From Omphalotus guepiniiformis (taxonomy: Eukaryota; Basidiomycota; Agaricomycetes; Agaricales; Omphalotaceae), in contig JAQOOI010000022.1 in NCBI GenBank assembly GCA_028554645.1, positions 620,001 through 684,000 of the forward strand: a stretch of 64,000 bases of DNA, read 5' to 3'. The position numbers were made by a program, and so were the translations under genes. Positions 33,289-44,209 of this stretch are shown piece by piece. The notes under the pieces were generated by a model, which had not been told where the DNA came from, did not search any database, and worked only from the letters and a program-made list of their open reading frames with translations. The stretch's first letter is position 1; each line of letters opens with the position of its first letter.

Positions 33289-34535
33289 TCACGAAACGTT
33301 GTAGTCCTCAACAGTGCTGTAAAACTCCCCGATGAGCCTCCTTTGTGCATCACGTCCTTTCTCGGACTAATTTGGAACAAAAGTTCAGCTTGACGCGACT
33401 AACTCGAATTGAAAGCACTTCACCTCCGAGTCTCCAATAGCACGCACGACAATATACTTTCGCCCAGTCAAGACTTCCTCAGTAGGGTCCCCAAACACCG
33501 ACGAGTCCTTTGTTGCCTCATATGTCGCGTGCGATCCAGTGACCAACCCACCTGCCTCTGTAGCAATAACCATTCCAGCGCATACATCCCACGGCCAGCA
33601 ACCGATTTCCCAGTAGATGTCCAAGCCACCTTGAGCAACCATAGCGAAATTCATTGCGGAGCTCCCGAGGGATCGAAGAGAGTGCGCCATGCGGCCGCCT
33701 TCGACGCCGTGGTCTGGGTCACCAGCGAGTTTATGGAATGATGCGGAGCGTTTGGTGAGGGGATCTATGGTGCGATCGTTGCCCCATTCAACGGCTAAAC
33801 ACAAATAGATATGTCAGAGAAGGAGTAGAAGAGTCGAGGTCTTGCGTACCAATCTGAGCATGGTTGAGGGTTGCCAGTGGCTTGGGTGACTTCGCAAGAG
33901 GTAGTTTGACCGGTTCAGCACCGTGCCTGGACAGGTACGAACCCTGACCTTTGATTCCAGTATACTGAGATCGAGTCAATACAAGACGAAGGTGCAGGTA
34001 TTGAAATTAATCGTACCAGCAGGTCAAGGAAAGGATTGTAGATGACACCGAGGACAGGACGTTTCTTGTAGATCAGACCAAGGGAGATACAGACCCAAGG
34101 AAAACCATGGACGAAATTCGTTGTTCCATCTGCATATGTCAGATGGAAGGGGAAAGGATACGTAGCCTGACACACCAATAGGATCGACGCAGTAGGTAGG
34201 ATCATCCGTCAGAGGGTTACGGGAGCCTGCAGCATAGGACTCCTCTCCGATACTGTATACAACGTCATAAAGGAATCTTGATAGAAGATGGACGGATGTG
34301 CTTACAATTTGAAACTAGGATACTTCACAGATATTTCCTTCTTCACCAACTCCTCAACTCGAACGTCATATTCAGTGACCAAATCTACCGAGTTCTTTTT
34401 CTCATCGACGTTTGATCCAGCCGACTGGATTGCCTCTCCGCCTTCGAGAATGAGTTTGCCAGCGGTACGTGCCAAATCTTTGGTGAATTCCAGAATAGAT
34501 TGAAGGTCGGTAGAAGATAGTTCGGGGACGGACAT
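33289..34535 (-). CDS. Inositol monophosphatase
   Basis: The gene runs from ATG 34533-34535 to TGA 33289-33291. It has the metal-dependent phosphatase motifs: FIGEES (about 34270-34240, rebuilt across an intron), [14 protein letters not shown] (about 34190-34110) and [17 protein letters not shown] (about 33600-33545). The last exon ([20 protein letters not shown]) is the usual family end and is reached by splicing GTGAAGTG to AAATTAG. The enzyme dephosphorylates myo-inositol-1-phosphate to free inositol for phosphoinositide synthesis, requires Mg2+ and is lithium-sensitive in the family. Length, about 300 residues, is normal. Nothing odd seen. Confidence 0.95.
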
Positions 34536-34654
34536 GATGGTACTTGGTTGAAAGGAGAAATTTTCATATTGCGTGATCGATAACCCATCGCGAGACGGTG
34601 ACAGAGAGAATGGAAGAGAATATATTCTGAGTGCATATATACAAGTCGAAATAT

Positions 34655-34702
34655 TTCAAAATCCCTGTGATTCAAAATCCCTGTGATTCAAAATCCCTGT
34701 GA
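34655..34702. repeat. Three tandem copies of a 16-bp unit
   Basis: TTCAAAATCCCTGTGA is repeated three times without change at 34655-34670, 34671-34686 and 34687-34702, followed by a partial TTCAAG. It lies about 120 bases upstream of the inositol monophosphatase start codon, so it may sit in the promoter. Exact copies suggest recent expansion. Confidence 0.9.
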
Positions 34703-35635
34703 TTCAAGTAGAAATGTTCTCCTGCGTAAGGAATTCATGGATCAGCGAGAGTGCAAGCTTGGGCGGCGGGGAAGAAAACCAGCCATGTTCCCACGATCAG
34801 CCTCCTTCGGACTCGGATGCACGGAAGACAATTTCTTATGGCCACACTTAACTCGGAGTCGTTTACCGTACGTCGCGTGCGATATAGCTGTAGCGGTCGA
34901 CATCGACTGCACGTGGGTAGTTCTGCAGGTGGTGATGGCAGGGGTTATTTGGCCAGTTACCCGTACCGGAAACCACCCCCAACGAATGAGAAACCCAATG
35001 TTTGCCTTCCGTTACTATCTCATAAATCCTGACTCTTTCTACGAGAACACAGGCAACTTCTCCTCAGTTGGGATTCATGCATGCGTAGCATCTTCCGCGC
35101 AACGGACTCGCTTCAGTTTTGAAACCCAAGTGGCAAGAGCCTTGATGCTGTTCCCTATAACGAATCGATACGCATGTAAAAGTTAACGAGCCCAGAGTGT
35201 TCCGGTGGCAGCGGCAGGAAAATAACTTCGCCGACCAGCGATCCTCTCGCAAGCCGTTCCCTGACTTTGATCTCTTGACGCATGCAATCTTAGCAAAAAC
35301 GTTTGTGCCGAACGGAACCCACATGTACTGGCCTTCTGTGTGCTGCAATTATTGGTCCATCGGCAGCAGGAGTTCAAGTATCAGTGACACTCGCCCCACG
35401 ACCACTGTAAGTCACTCGTATCCGCTATCCGCTTAGCGAGCGCTGTTGGTCCTCAGGCCTTTCGGAGTCCTTATGGAATAAGGACTTGCATGGGTGGTGC
35501 TGGGTGGTACCGGTGTTGTACTTTATTACTAACAGGACTACAGGGAATCACTTGCGTCTCTCCGGCTATTATTGGCCCTGTCTCGGGCTTTCCTTTATGG
35601 ACTGCGCGCTCATTGGCTAGTGTAATGCGAGAGCA
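34703..35635. other. Intergenic stretch, no confident gene
   Basis: A 167-codon open frame (34683-35186, +) crosses the tandem repeat and lacks protein-like features; I treat it as chance. Nothing recognisable on the minus strand. Confidence 0.45.
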
Positions 35636-35900
35636 TATAAAGCCAGGCCAAGCTCATAGGTGAATCAGTCAGAGGCAGGTTTCCTCGAGATCTTCAAGTT
35701 CTACACTTCAATCACTACACCGCTGGTCCGGTAAGTTCAGGGCCTTGACTCTCATTAACTTATTCATTGCCCCTCATCATAGGTCGTATTGCCACCCACT
35801 CGCTTTCTGAAAGAGTCTTATCATCAATCTCGCTTCCCTTCTACTGTCTGTGCATCCACGGTAAGTAAGAGTGTTTAAGGGGATTCAGTTCGTCTTAACC
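35609..35900 (+). promoter_or_regulatory. Core promoter and intron-containing 5' leader of the secreted-protein gene
   Basis: An inverted CCAAT box (ATTGG near 35613) is followed by a TATA-like CATATAAAG at 35633-35641. Downstream, two good introns can be drawn in the untranslated leader: GTAAGTTC (35730) to CATAG (35783), and GTAAGTAA (35861) to GATAG (35910). The second ends about 10 bases before the ATG at 35921. Two leader introns on such a short gene suggest strong or regulated expression. Confidence 0.55.
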
Positions 35901-35920
35901 TTTGAGATAGAAAGTCCACG

Positions 35921-36548
35921 ATGCGTTTCACTCTTTCACCTATCGCGCTTCTTTTCAGCGTGATGACGCTCCTTTTTGCGATGCTCGCCCAAGGTGCTCC
36001 CGTCGATGAGGACACGCAGCATCTGCAGGCGCGAGGTAATTGTGTATCTGGTCGTTCTTGCAGTGAGTACGATGCATTTCACGCAGCGATTTGTCTCCAC
36101 TCATTTGTGTTGTGGTGTAGATGAGCTTTATTTGTTGCGATGGCATGTCGGAACTGCCCGTGAGCATTGGGGACTTTTCATAGCCGGCAAGGATGGTTCC
36201 GACGTTGGAACGCTCGTGCATGCAATTGGCAAGTACGAAGGACGTCCGTTAATAGCCCAGCAGCGTCCAGCAGACCTTGGTAGATTCAAGAGTACTGGTG
36301 ACATGAAAAAGAACCTGCTCGGCGAAGTGTACCAGGGGGCACAAGCCGTGAAGATCATGGAGAATGTGGCGCTCTCGAAGCCACCCCCTGCACAGAATTG
36401 TGTGGACTTTACATTATTAGCTGTTCAAGCCTTGCAAAAAATTGGCTTGGTTGATTCACAAACAATGGCCGTCATACAAAACTTTTGGGACAAGAACCAG
36501 GCGCAGGTTAGGCAGGTGACAGGTGCAACTTTGACAGCCCCTAGCTAA
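35921..36548 (+). CDS. Small secreted protein of unknown function with conserved-looking His and Cys motifs
   Basis: Exons 35921-36062 and 36121-36548 give 189 residues. The first 26 residues form a clear signal peptide (MRFTLSPIALLFSVMTLLFA then MLAQGA). A short propeptide-like stretch ending LQARG precedes the mature part. The mature domain contains RWHVGTAREHWGLFIAG (His63-Trp64) and GTLVHAIGKYEG, and later PAQNCVDFTLLAVQAL (Cys141). A His-Trp plus Asn-Cys pattern with a lipocalin/papain-like length resembles an uncharacterised fungal family with HWxLF and NCxxW/F motifs. I do not assert catalysis. No other domain recognised. Predicted extracellular. Confidence 0.75.
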
Positions 36549-37160
36549 ATGTTGCTAGCCAAATGATGATGAGCAGGGATTAGTGCGCGAATACATGTGT
36601 GTGCATGTAGAGGGCTTAAACAAAGGCAATGTGTCTGGATGGTAGTAATACTACATTGTTCCAGTAGTTATAGAAGGAGAAGCTATGTACAAACTCTGCA
36701 ATTCAAGTTCACTGATAAGTAACCGCGAGCGTAGACTACACTTTAAGAGGGAATACATAAGACCACCATTCGTACAGGAATATGCAGCATCTGGTGTATA
36801 ATAATCATTTCATACCATAGAACTGCAGGGTGCCTGTTGAGCCGCGCTCAAAGTTGGTATATGGTCGGCGATGACTGATCACGGAACAGTGACATGAAGG
36901 ATATATGTCAATAACATGCACAGGCCGAGAGGTTCCATACTTCCTAATTTTAGTAGGAAACATTTCCTGCTTCAGAAATTTTGGTGGCGACTGCAGTTTG
37001 CAGAAGGCGGTCAAGGATTTGAAGACTTCGCGCGAAAGTCCTAAGCGCGTTTAGTTGAAGTTCCCACGATCAGCTCAGCAACGCGCGTCGAGTATACGCA
37101 AGCCCAAACTTCCATCATCCATCTAGTCCCTTCTTCGTCTTGCTCTTCCTTTGAAACAAT
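36549..37160. other. Intergenic stretch
   Basis: These 612 bases lie between the secreted-protein stop and proteasome alpha5. No gene recognised. The region just before 37161 should hold the alpha5 promoter; no classic fungal proteasome element (GGTGGCAAA) was seen. Confidence 0.45.
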
Positions 37161-38241
37161 ATGTTCTTGACGCGTTCAGAATACGGTATAATAAAAGTAC
37201 GATGATTATGTCGGAAACTCGCTCACTCTTGTTGCATAGACCGTGGTGTCAATACATTCTCGCCGGAGGGACGTTTATTCCAAGGTATGTGTCAATCTTG
37301 CATAAAGGAATGAATGTCATTGGGTTTAACTTTGTGCAATCTACCTAGTCGAATATGCCATCGAAGCCATTAAAGTAAGTCGAAAGATCTATCAGTCATC
37401 GCAGACCTGACTGACTCTTCCCAAGTTGGGGTCAACAACCGTCGGTGTCCGGACAGATGAAGGTGTCATTCTTGGTGTGGAGAAACGCGTACAGTCACCG
37501 CTATTAGAATCCAACTCAATCGAGAAGATCATGGAAATTGACAATCACCTGGGATGTGCGATGTCCGGTCTCACAGCGGATGCAAGGACAATGATTGACC
37601 ATGCTCGAGTGACGGCCCAGAATCATTCGTTTACTTACGACGAGAAGATCAAGGTGGAGAGTGTAACGCAGGCTGTGTGTGACTTGGCGCTACGGTTCGG
37701 AGAGAGTGTGCATGATGAAGATGCAATGATGAGCAGACCATTTGGAGTGGCGTTGTTGATTGCTGGGATTGACGAACTGGGACCGCAACTGTATGCACGA
37801 TCTATCTTTATCTTTCGATGTTATCCCTATATCTCAACCTTCACTTGCAGGTACCATACAGATCCGTCTGGAACATTTGTGCGTTATCATGCGAAAGCTA
37901 TTGGATCTGGTTCGGAAGCTGCACAAGCTGAGCTGCAGGACAAATGGCACTCTGTACGAAGTCTAGATTTCGACGTTGCCTGCCCGTGACCTGACTCGTG
38001 AACCACCATATTTTAGAAAATGACTCTCCAGGAAGCACAGATATTGACGTTGCGCATCCTGAAACAAGTGATGGAAGAGAAGCTCGATCACCATAATGTA
38101 CAACTAGCTCAGGTGAGTTCTATTGCCTTCTTGTCTATGCGCCATAACTTAATCATATATATTTGTACGTAGGTTACAAAAGCCCAAGGGTTCGAAATTC
38201 TCGATGAGACAAAATTAAAAGCAGTCATTGACTTGATGTAG
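37161..38241 (+). CDS. PUP2: 20S proteasome subunit alpha 5
   Basis: Seven exons (37161-37185, 37240-37284, 37349-37374, 37426-37790, 37851-37953, 38017-38112, 38173-38241) give 242 residues, the usual alpha5 length. The N-terminal alpha signature is rebuilt across three tiny exons: [30 protein letters not shown], then [20 protein letters not shown] and [11 protein letters not shown] are alpha5-typical. The protein is a structural subunit of the outer ring, lacks the catalytic Thr of beta subunits and helps gate substrate entry. Three of the introns fall within the first 75 codons. The stop lies only 22 bases from the stop of the convergent membrane-protein gene, so the 3' UTRs must overlap. 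Confidence 0.97.
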
Positions 38242-38263
38242 ATTATTCTCGTGGACCACATAA

Positions 38264-39314
38264 TCACTTTCCCTGTTTTTGTGAAATTGCAGCGGTCTCG
38301 TTAAGCGCATCGACTGTTCGTGCCCTCTGAGAGGGTAGGCGTGCAAGGAATCCCTTGTTTGAGCTCGTACAGACGTTGTCGATCAAGACAGTGGTTGCGA
38401 TACTCGCGGCTGAATAAAGGAAAAATGGATGCCAGCCAGATGTTTGATGTTGTCCAAGGAAGAGGCCAATGAGCGTGTAGACGAGCATCAAACCAAGAGT
38501 GGGGTCGGGCCCTGAACCAATTGTCTGTAGCGGAAGAAAGTCAATACTTTCAGAGGTTAGTTCCGTGAGTTTCACTGACAAGAAGAAGAAAAATGGATTC
38601 GGTTTGTAACTTCTGCATTCCGGTAGGGTCGACGGGAACCTTGCAATTCAAAAACGGTCAATGTGTAATGAAATGCCATGATCGTCAGGATTGCTTACAT
38701 TGATCATTCCCCAGGTGTGCCATAGATGCATAATAGTAGTACCAAGGAAAACCTTTGCAACTACTAGAGTCAACCTGTCAATTTCGTTTGAATTATCCCC
38801 CAGCACAAAGATTAACGCGTATATTTGTGCCGCAACATTTGTGAGCAATAGAATTTGCCCCAGTGAATACTGAAGACTTTGGTATGCTGCCGCCCACATT
38901 GCTGTGTTAATGATGAGATCGGATCCTCGACCGACGGGGGTGAGGGTACATCTTACCTATACACAGGTTTCCGAAGGTGTACACTAGGATGTACGACATC
39001 GGCGGGCGGGTTTCTGAAACAGCGGTAGGGCGTTGATCTGACTTCTTCTGAGGATTCCTTGGTTGAGATGCCGACTCTACATCCAGTTCCACAGAAGGTT
39101 GTTTGGAGGTGCAGTAGTAACGCCATAGCCACCGCAACTGCAGAGCAGTCTGTGCTGCAAGCGCGGTGTACGAGAAGCTGGGATGTACAGAGTATGTCGG
39201 GGTTTTGTGGATGTTAAGCTCGGCTGCGAACATCTTGACGTTGCAAATGACGTTGAGGAGTAGGCTGGAGAAGCCTAAAAGACAGAGTGCGATTTCTCTT
39301 ACGCATAGAGACAT
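38264..39314 (-). CDS. Multi-pass membrane protein of unknown function
   Basis: Exons join to about 300 residues. ATG at 39312-39314 gives MSLCVREIALCLLGFSSLLLN. Further hydrophobic segments are MSYILVYTFGNLCI, QILLLTNVAAQIYALIFVL, a short one near LTLVVAKVFLGTTIM, LGLMLVYTLIGLFLG and FFLYSAASIATTVLI. A charged linker follows the first segment pair (VELDVESASQ...NPQKKSDQR). Introns are canonical (for example GTAAGATG to ACACAG before MWAAAYQS, and GTCAGTG to CGCTACAG before TIGSGPDPT). A pyrimidine-rich CTTTCTTTCAG 29 bases before the ATG suggests a leader intron; an alternative upstream ATG at 39455 would add about 47 residues. I recognise no family. Confidence 0.7.
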
Positions 39315-39901
39315 CCAGGACGTAGGAATTGACTGAAAGAAAGGAAGGGCAAAAGGAAGGGAATACCGAGTAGGGTTGGTGGAATCGAGTTGAAAGGAGT
39401 GAAAGGGGATGGAATTAGCAGACCTGGGCGGTATTTTATGCAGGAAAAGACACAACGGCGAAGATTATTCCCGAGAGACGCATATATTTTAGCGAACTTG
39501 AACACTGGTACATATACGCACACGGGGATTGGAACTCGGAGTAGCGGCCAAAATCACCGTCGAATCTGGGGAGATCTGGGGTCGGTAGCTCAGCTGCCCA
39601 TATTCCTTTTTATCCTTCTGCATCCTTCTCGTGTGCGCTCATCACGGTATGAGGTGACCGACGAATTACCCAGTACGGTCCTGCTTATAAGCTTAAAGAT
39701 ACAGATAGAAGCAGGAGCTTGAGTCTTGCATTTTAATTGGAAGCCCCAGTAATAGAGTATGATGTTTATGATCTTCCGAGGTCGAATTTCAAAGTGAAAA
39801 CCAGCTGAAAACAGCGAGTACCACCCATTGTCACGCTCGTCACGCCGTGTTCGTGTTCTTTTGAATTGTTTGGTTTTTCGCGTCTGTATTCTACTACTAT
39901 C
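39315..39901. promoter_or_regulatory. Divergent spacer between membrane-protein gene and importin-9
   Basis: These 587 bases must hold both promoters. No diagnostic TATA or CCAAT element stands out. A 110-codon + frame (39390-39722) is not protein-like. Confidence 0.35.
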
Positions 39902-42900
39902 ATGGTTTCTCAATCTGACATCGCAGAATGCCTTACGGCGACGTTGAGCTCAAATGCAAATATCAGAATGTCTGCAGAGCTGAAGCTAGCGGAGTATATG
40001 GCGATACCAGGTGCGTAAAGGAAGCGTCAAACCAAGAAACTAGTTCTTCACCGCTTTCCTTGCTATGCCTGACAGAGACGGGATTGGCCTTATCGCAGCT
40101 CATTATAATGCAAAATGCAGATATGAATATCCGACAGATAAGTTTATCGCGTATATCGTCCAAGTGACGCGTCTTGATTGCTTTGTCGGACCAGCAGTCA
40201 GCGAGCATCATCCTTCGCAAATACGTTAAAGAGAGATGGTCACCGTATTTTCAAACTTTCAAAGGAAATGCTCCTTCAGCGGAGGTCAGATTTGTCCATA
40301 TCGTGGTCGACCTTAAGCCACTAGCCCACATTTGCAGATAAAAGCGCACATTCGGTCCGCAGTGTTCCAAGGATTATCAGATCCTGCCAGGAAGATACGC
40401 ACGCTTTGCGCTCATACCTTGTCTTCTATCGCAAATTGTGACTGGCCTGACGAATACCCTGAACTTCTAACCTCCTTAATCAACCTCTTGTCTTCGAATT
40501 CGCCGGAATCCGTACATGGAGCCATGCAAGTTTTCACCGAGTTCATCAAGTCTGACTTGACCGAAGATCAAATCCTTCCTGTTTTACGAGATCTCTTACC
40601 CGTGCTGTTGTCTATTTTGGGATCCACAGAGGTATGCGAATTTTCCATTGTAGGATGCGTATTATCTTCTCAATGAACTTTAGACCCAAACGCCTCTCAC
40701 GCGCTCAAGAACAGTCTCTGTATTCCGTCAATGCGTCATCTCCTTGTTTATGGTGAAGGAGCAGCATCCTCAAGCTGTGAAGGAAGCAATTGCCACTGTG
40801 CTTCCTGTCTGGTTAGAAGCCTTCAAAGTGTTACTCGGCATGGACCCGCGGAAGGACGTTGCTGATGGCAGCAATTGGGAAGGCCTTGCTGTGAGGATAC
40901 AGATATTCAAGGTGCGTGTAGTCAGTTGAGACTCCATTGTATCTTGTTACTGACTAGGTTATTTGTTAGGCTTTAGATACTATTCATACATCCTTTCCTC
41001 GTGCGATCGCACCATTCCTTCTTGACTTCATGCCCGCATCTCTCAATCACCTCACCTCCCTCTACCCAACTTTCGATCGTTATTATTTGGCGTCTAGCGA
41101 GTCGGTACCATCATCTTCCGAAGACGAGCCCATTGAACTTCCTCAGCTCATGACGTCCATTATGGACTTTGTGAGCGCAATTGCTCGGGGTGGCCGAGCC
41201 AAGGATTGGTTCATCGGTGAAAGGTCGGATGCCTTGGTTTCTGCCGTCTTCGACTATATCCAAATGACTGATGATGATGTCGGTGGCCACTTCATACCTG
41301 AGAGTTTTTCTCAATGTTAATCTTTGTCTTCGTAGGAAGAGACTTGGGCTAACAATGCTAACGCATTCGTTGCTCAGGAAGACGATGATCTTGCGGCATA
41401 TAGTGTCCGTGTCGCAGGGTTGGATTTACTCGCTGTGAGCTCGGTAGTTCTCACGTTTTCGCTAAGCTTACCTTTAATCCTACCCAGTGCTTGCTGTATA
41501 GAACTCCTGCTCAGACAACAGCAACATGCCAGCGCGTACTCCAAAATGTGATCGCGTCTTCTGACCAAGCACGTAGTTCAGGAAAGAGTGACTGGTTAGT
41601 TATAAATGCAGCATTCAATTATATTTGGCTAAAACTCGCCGTATCAGGTGGAGGCCATTAGAAGCTGCACTTGCTGCTGTTGGCTCTCATGCCGATGCTA
41701 TTCAGGAGTGCCTCGAGGACGAGCAGGAAGCTGGACGAAGCAAGCCTATTGACATAGAATCTTTGTTAACCAATGTTATCCCTTCAATCCTCGGTCAATC
41801 TGGTATGTGTTCTTGTCGTCATGAACAATCTTTTTTTCTCCTCGCTATCGCAGAATTCCCCTTCCTGCAAGGCAGAGGCTTCGTTTTCGCCAGTCAATAT
41901 GCCAAGCTGTCACCAGTACAGCTGGCAGGTCAGTACCTCGACGCTGCGATTCAAGTAATCGAAGCTAGCGAGGCCGGTATTCCTATCAAAGTCTCCGCAG
42001 TGAAGGCCGTGCATAAGTACGTTGCATTACCGTTGTAGCATTGCTTTGTTTCATGATTGCTTTGTTTCATGTTAACTTTACTAGTTTCTGCGTCGGCTCG
42101 GAAGATTCTGTACTGGCTCCGTTCATGCCACGCATTGCCAAGGATCTGGGACCGTTCTTACTGGTGACATCGGAAGACACTTTGTCGCTAGTGTTGGAAA
42201 CTCTTGCTGTCGTGGTTGAGGTGGACAAGGGGAAGTGGATGACTCCAGATCTGGCCGGCTCTTTGGTCGCAGCGACCCTCGAGGTCTGGACAAAGAACAA
42301 CAAAGGCATGTGTATCTCAAGAGTATTCCGTCTTCGAAGGATCTGATGAATATTTCGACTTTCATACCCCATTTTCTTTTCTATTTTCCCAGATATCATC
42401 AATTCTCTGGCTGCGTCCGAATCTCCAGGTATATATGAAATTGTTGTCAAGCAAACACTTCCTCCGCTGTGCAATGCGATCTCTTCTGCGTCGCCAGAGA
42501 AATCATGGGCAGCAAGCTCAGCTATTGAGCTTGTAAGTAGCCTTGTAAGAGCCTCCTCTAATGGGCTCGGGGATGGTTTCTTCTCCTTGCTTGCGCCGAG
42601 TTTATTCAAATGTTTGGGAGATGCTGAAGACCGAGACGTCCTTCAAGTTAGTAACTTCCCGGTCAATTCTAACCGAAGAAGGCCCTTACTAACCTACGAT
42701 GCTTAGAACGGAATAACATGCCTGACGCTTGTCATCCGTAAAGACTGCGATCAACTTCTGAATTGGCGTGACTCTGTATCAGGTCAGAGCGGTCTGGAGT
42801 ACGTTTTGCGGCTCGTTGCGAAAACTTTGCAAAGCGAGGACGAATCTGCTGGTCTCACGATCGGTGAATTAATCATCCATTTGCTACGTCGAGCAGGCGA

Positions 42901-44099
42901 AGCCGTTCTTCCTGTCTTGCCTGAGCTTCTACATGCCATGGTCATGCGTATGCTGACTGCGAAGACGGCTACTTTTGTACAGGTACCAGTGATATTCTAT
43001 AATCTTGATATGACGGAATGGACACGCTGATAGGGGACTGATCTGATTTGTGTTAGAGCCTGGTCATTCCCTTCGCGTTCCTGATTAATAACCAGCGGGA
43101 TACAGTGCTAGCACTTGTGGAAGAAATGAACATCGAAGGTCGAACGGGGCTTGATGTCCTGATCCAAACATGGTGTGAAAATGCCGAGACGTTCCAAGGA
43201 TTCTGGCCGTCCCGCAGTAGCACCATGGCTCTGATACAGTTATTTGTATCCGAACGGCCCAGTCTACAAAACCTTACGGTGAAGGGCGACATTATCTTGA
43301 AGCCGGAAACTAAAAATGGTGAGCCTTCTAGTGGATAATTTCCCTTTCTCTGGTCCTTGTCTGGCATCTTGGCTCATTACTGTGTCACTTTTTTCGTGCT
43401 AGTCATTATGACACGGTCACGAACTAAGACTAGTGCTTATGTTTCTTGAATAATGACCAAACCGCCGGTATGACTGACTGATATCTTTGTTGTTTACTAG
43501 CCCCTACGGAGTTCACTACTGTTACGTTCCCCGTGAAAGCCATCAAGATCTTACTGCATGAGGTACAGTCTGGTGGTGAAGCCGCGACGTTGGGCGGTAC
43601 CCAAGAGGAAACATACGATGTGGACTCTGATGATGGCGTTAGTGACTCATCTCATTGACAGGGATCTTCACGACTTACTTGCTGATCATTTTAATTAAAT
43701 TTTGGACATTTTAGGACGAGGACTGGGCCGATGCAGACGGGAACAAGGAGAGTGAATTCCAGTTCCTATCAGAGTTGATCGGACCGAAGGGAATGGCTTT
43801 CGATAACGATGATATCCTGGAAGATAGCGATGATGAAGATTTAAAGAGTGATCCCATCTCACAGATGGACATGCAGGTATGAGTCTAGGTTCCCTCCTTG
43901 AATTGCCCGCATATTTCCTTGCGAGGACAAGTGTGCGAGGACAAGTGAACTCATTGCCTTATTTTGAAGGGCCACCTTGTCACGTTCTTACGAGAATGCG
44001 CTGCGCGCAATACCAATCAATTCTCAAGCGTGGTGGAACAGCTCTCAGCGGAAGAGACGATGGTCGTGCGTCGTATTGTCTCCGGTTAGAAGTCACTTG
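39902..44099 (+). CDS. Importin-9 / Kap114-type karyopherin beta
   Basis: About 1,000 residues are spread over more than a dozen exons from ATG 39902 to TAG 44097-44099. The N-terminal importin-beta repeat region contains LKLAEY, then AHIRSAVFQGLSDPARKIRTLCAHTLSSIANCDWPDEYPELL, the conserved heart of importin-9 proteins. HEAT-like helices follow throughout (VHGAMQVFTEFI, then ACLLYRT, RGFVFASQYAKL, SLVRASSNGLGDGFFSLLAP). A strongly acidic loop near the end (YDVDSDDGDEDWADADGN, then DILEDSDDEDL) is typical of Kap114/IPO9, which uses acidic segments to hold histones H2A-H2B. The last exon ends VRRIVSG. The protein carries histones and TBP into the nucleus in a Ran-dependent way. Joins checked at 40320, 41640 and 43980 keep frame. 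Confidence 0.92.
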
Positions 44100-44209
44100 T
44101 ACTAGGTGTTACATATATACGGAATGTTCCTGTTAAATAGAGATGCTTATGAAATATCATGCGTGAAGAGAAATGTATGTCTAAATCAGAAAAATGTAGA
44201 AAATGTTTC

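Noticed and set aside
34683..35186. 167-codon + strand open frame
   Set aside because: It begins in the 16-bp tandem repeat, has no domain or splice context, and its composition is not protein-like; most likely chance.
43879..44136. 85-codon + strand frame at the end of importin-9
   Set aside because: It runs through the last importin intron in a different frame; the true last exon (GHLVTFLRECAARN) explains the sequence.
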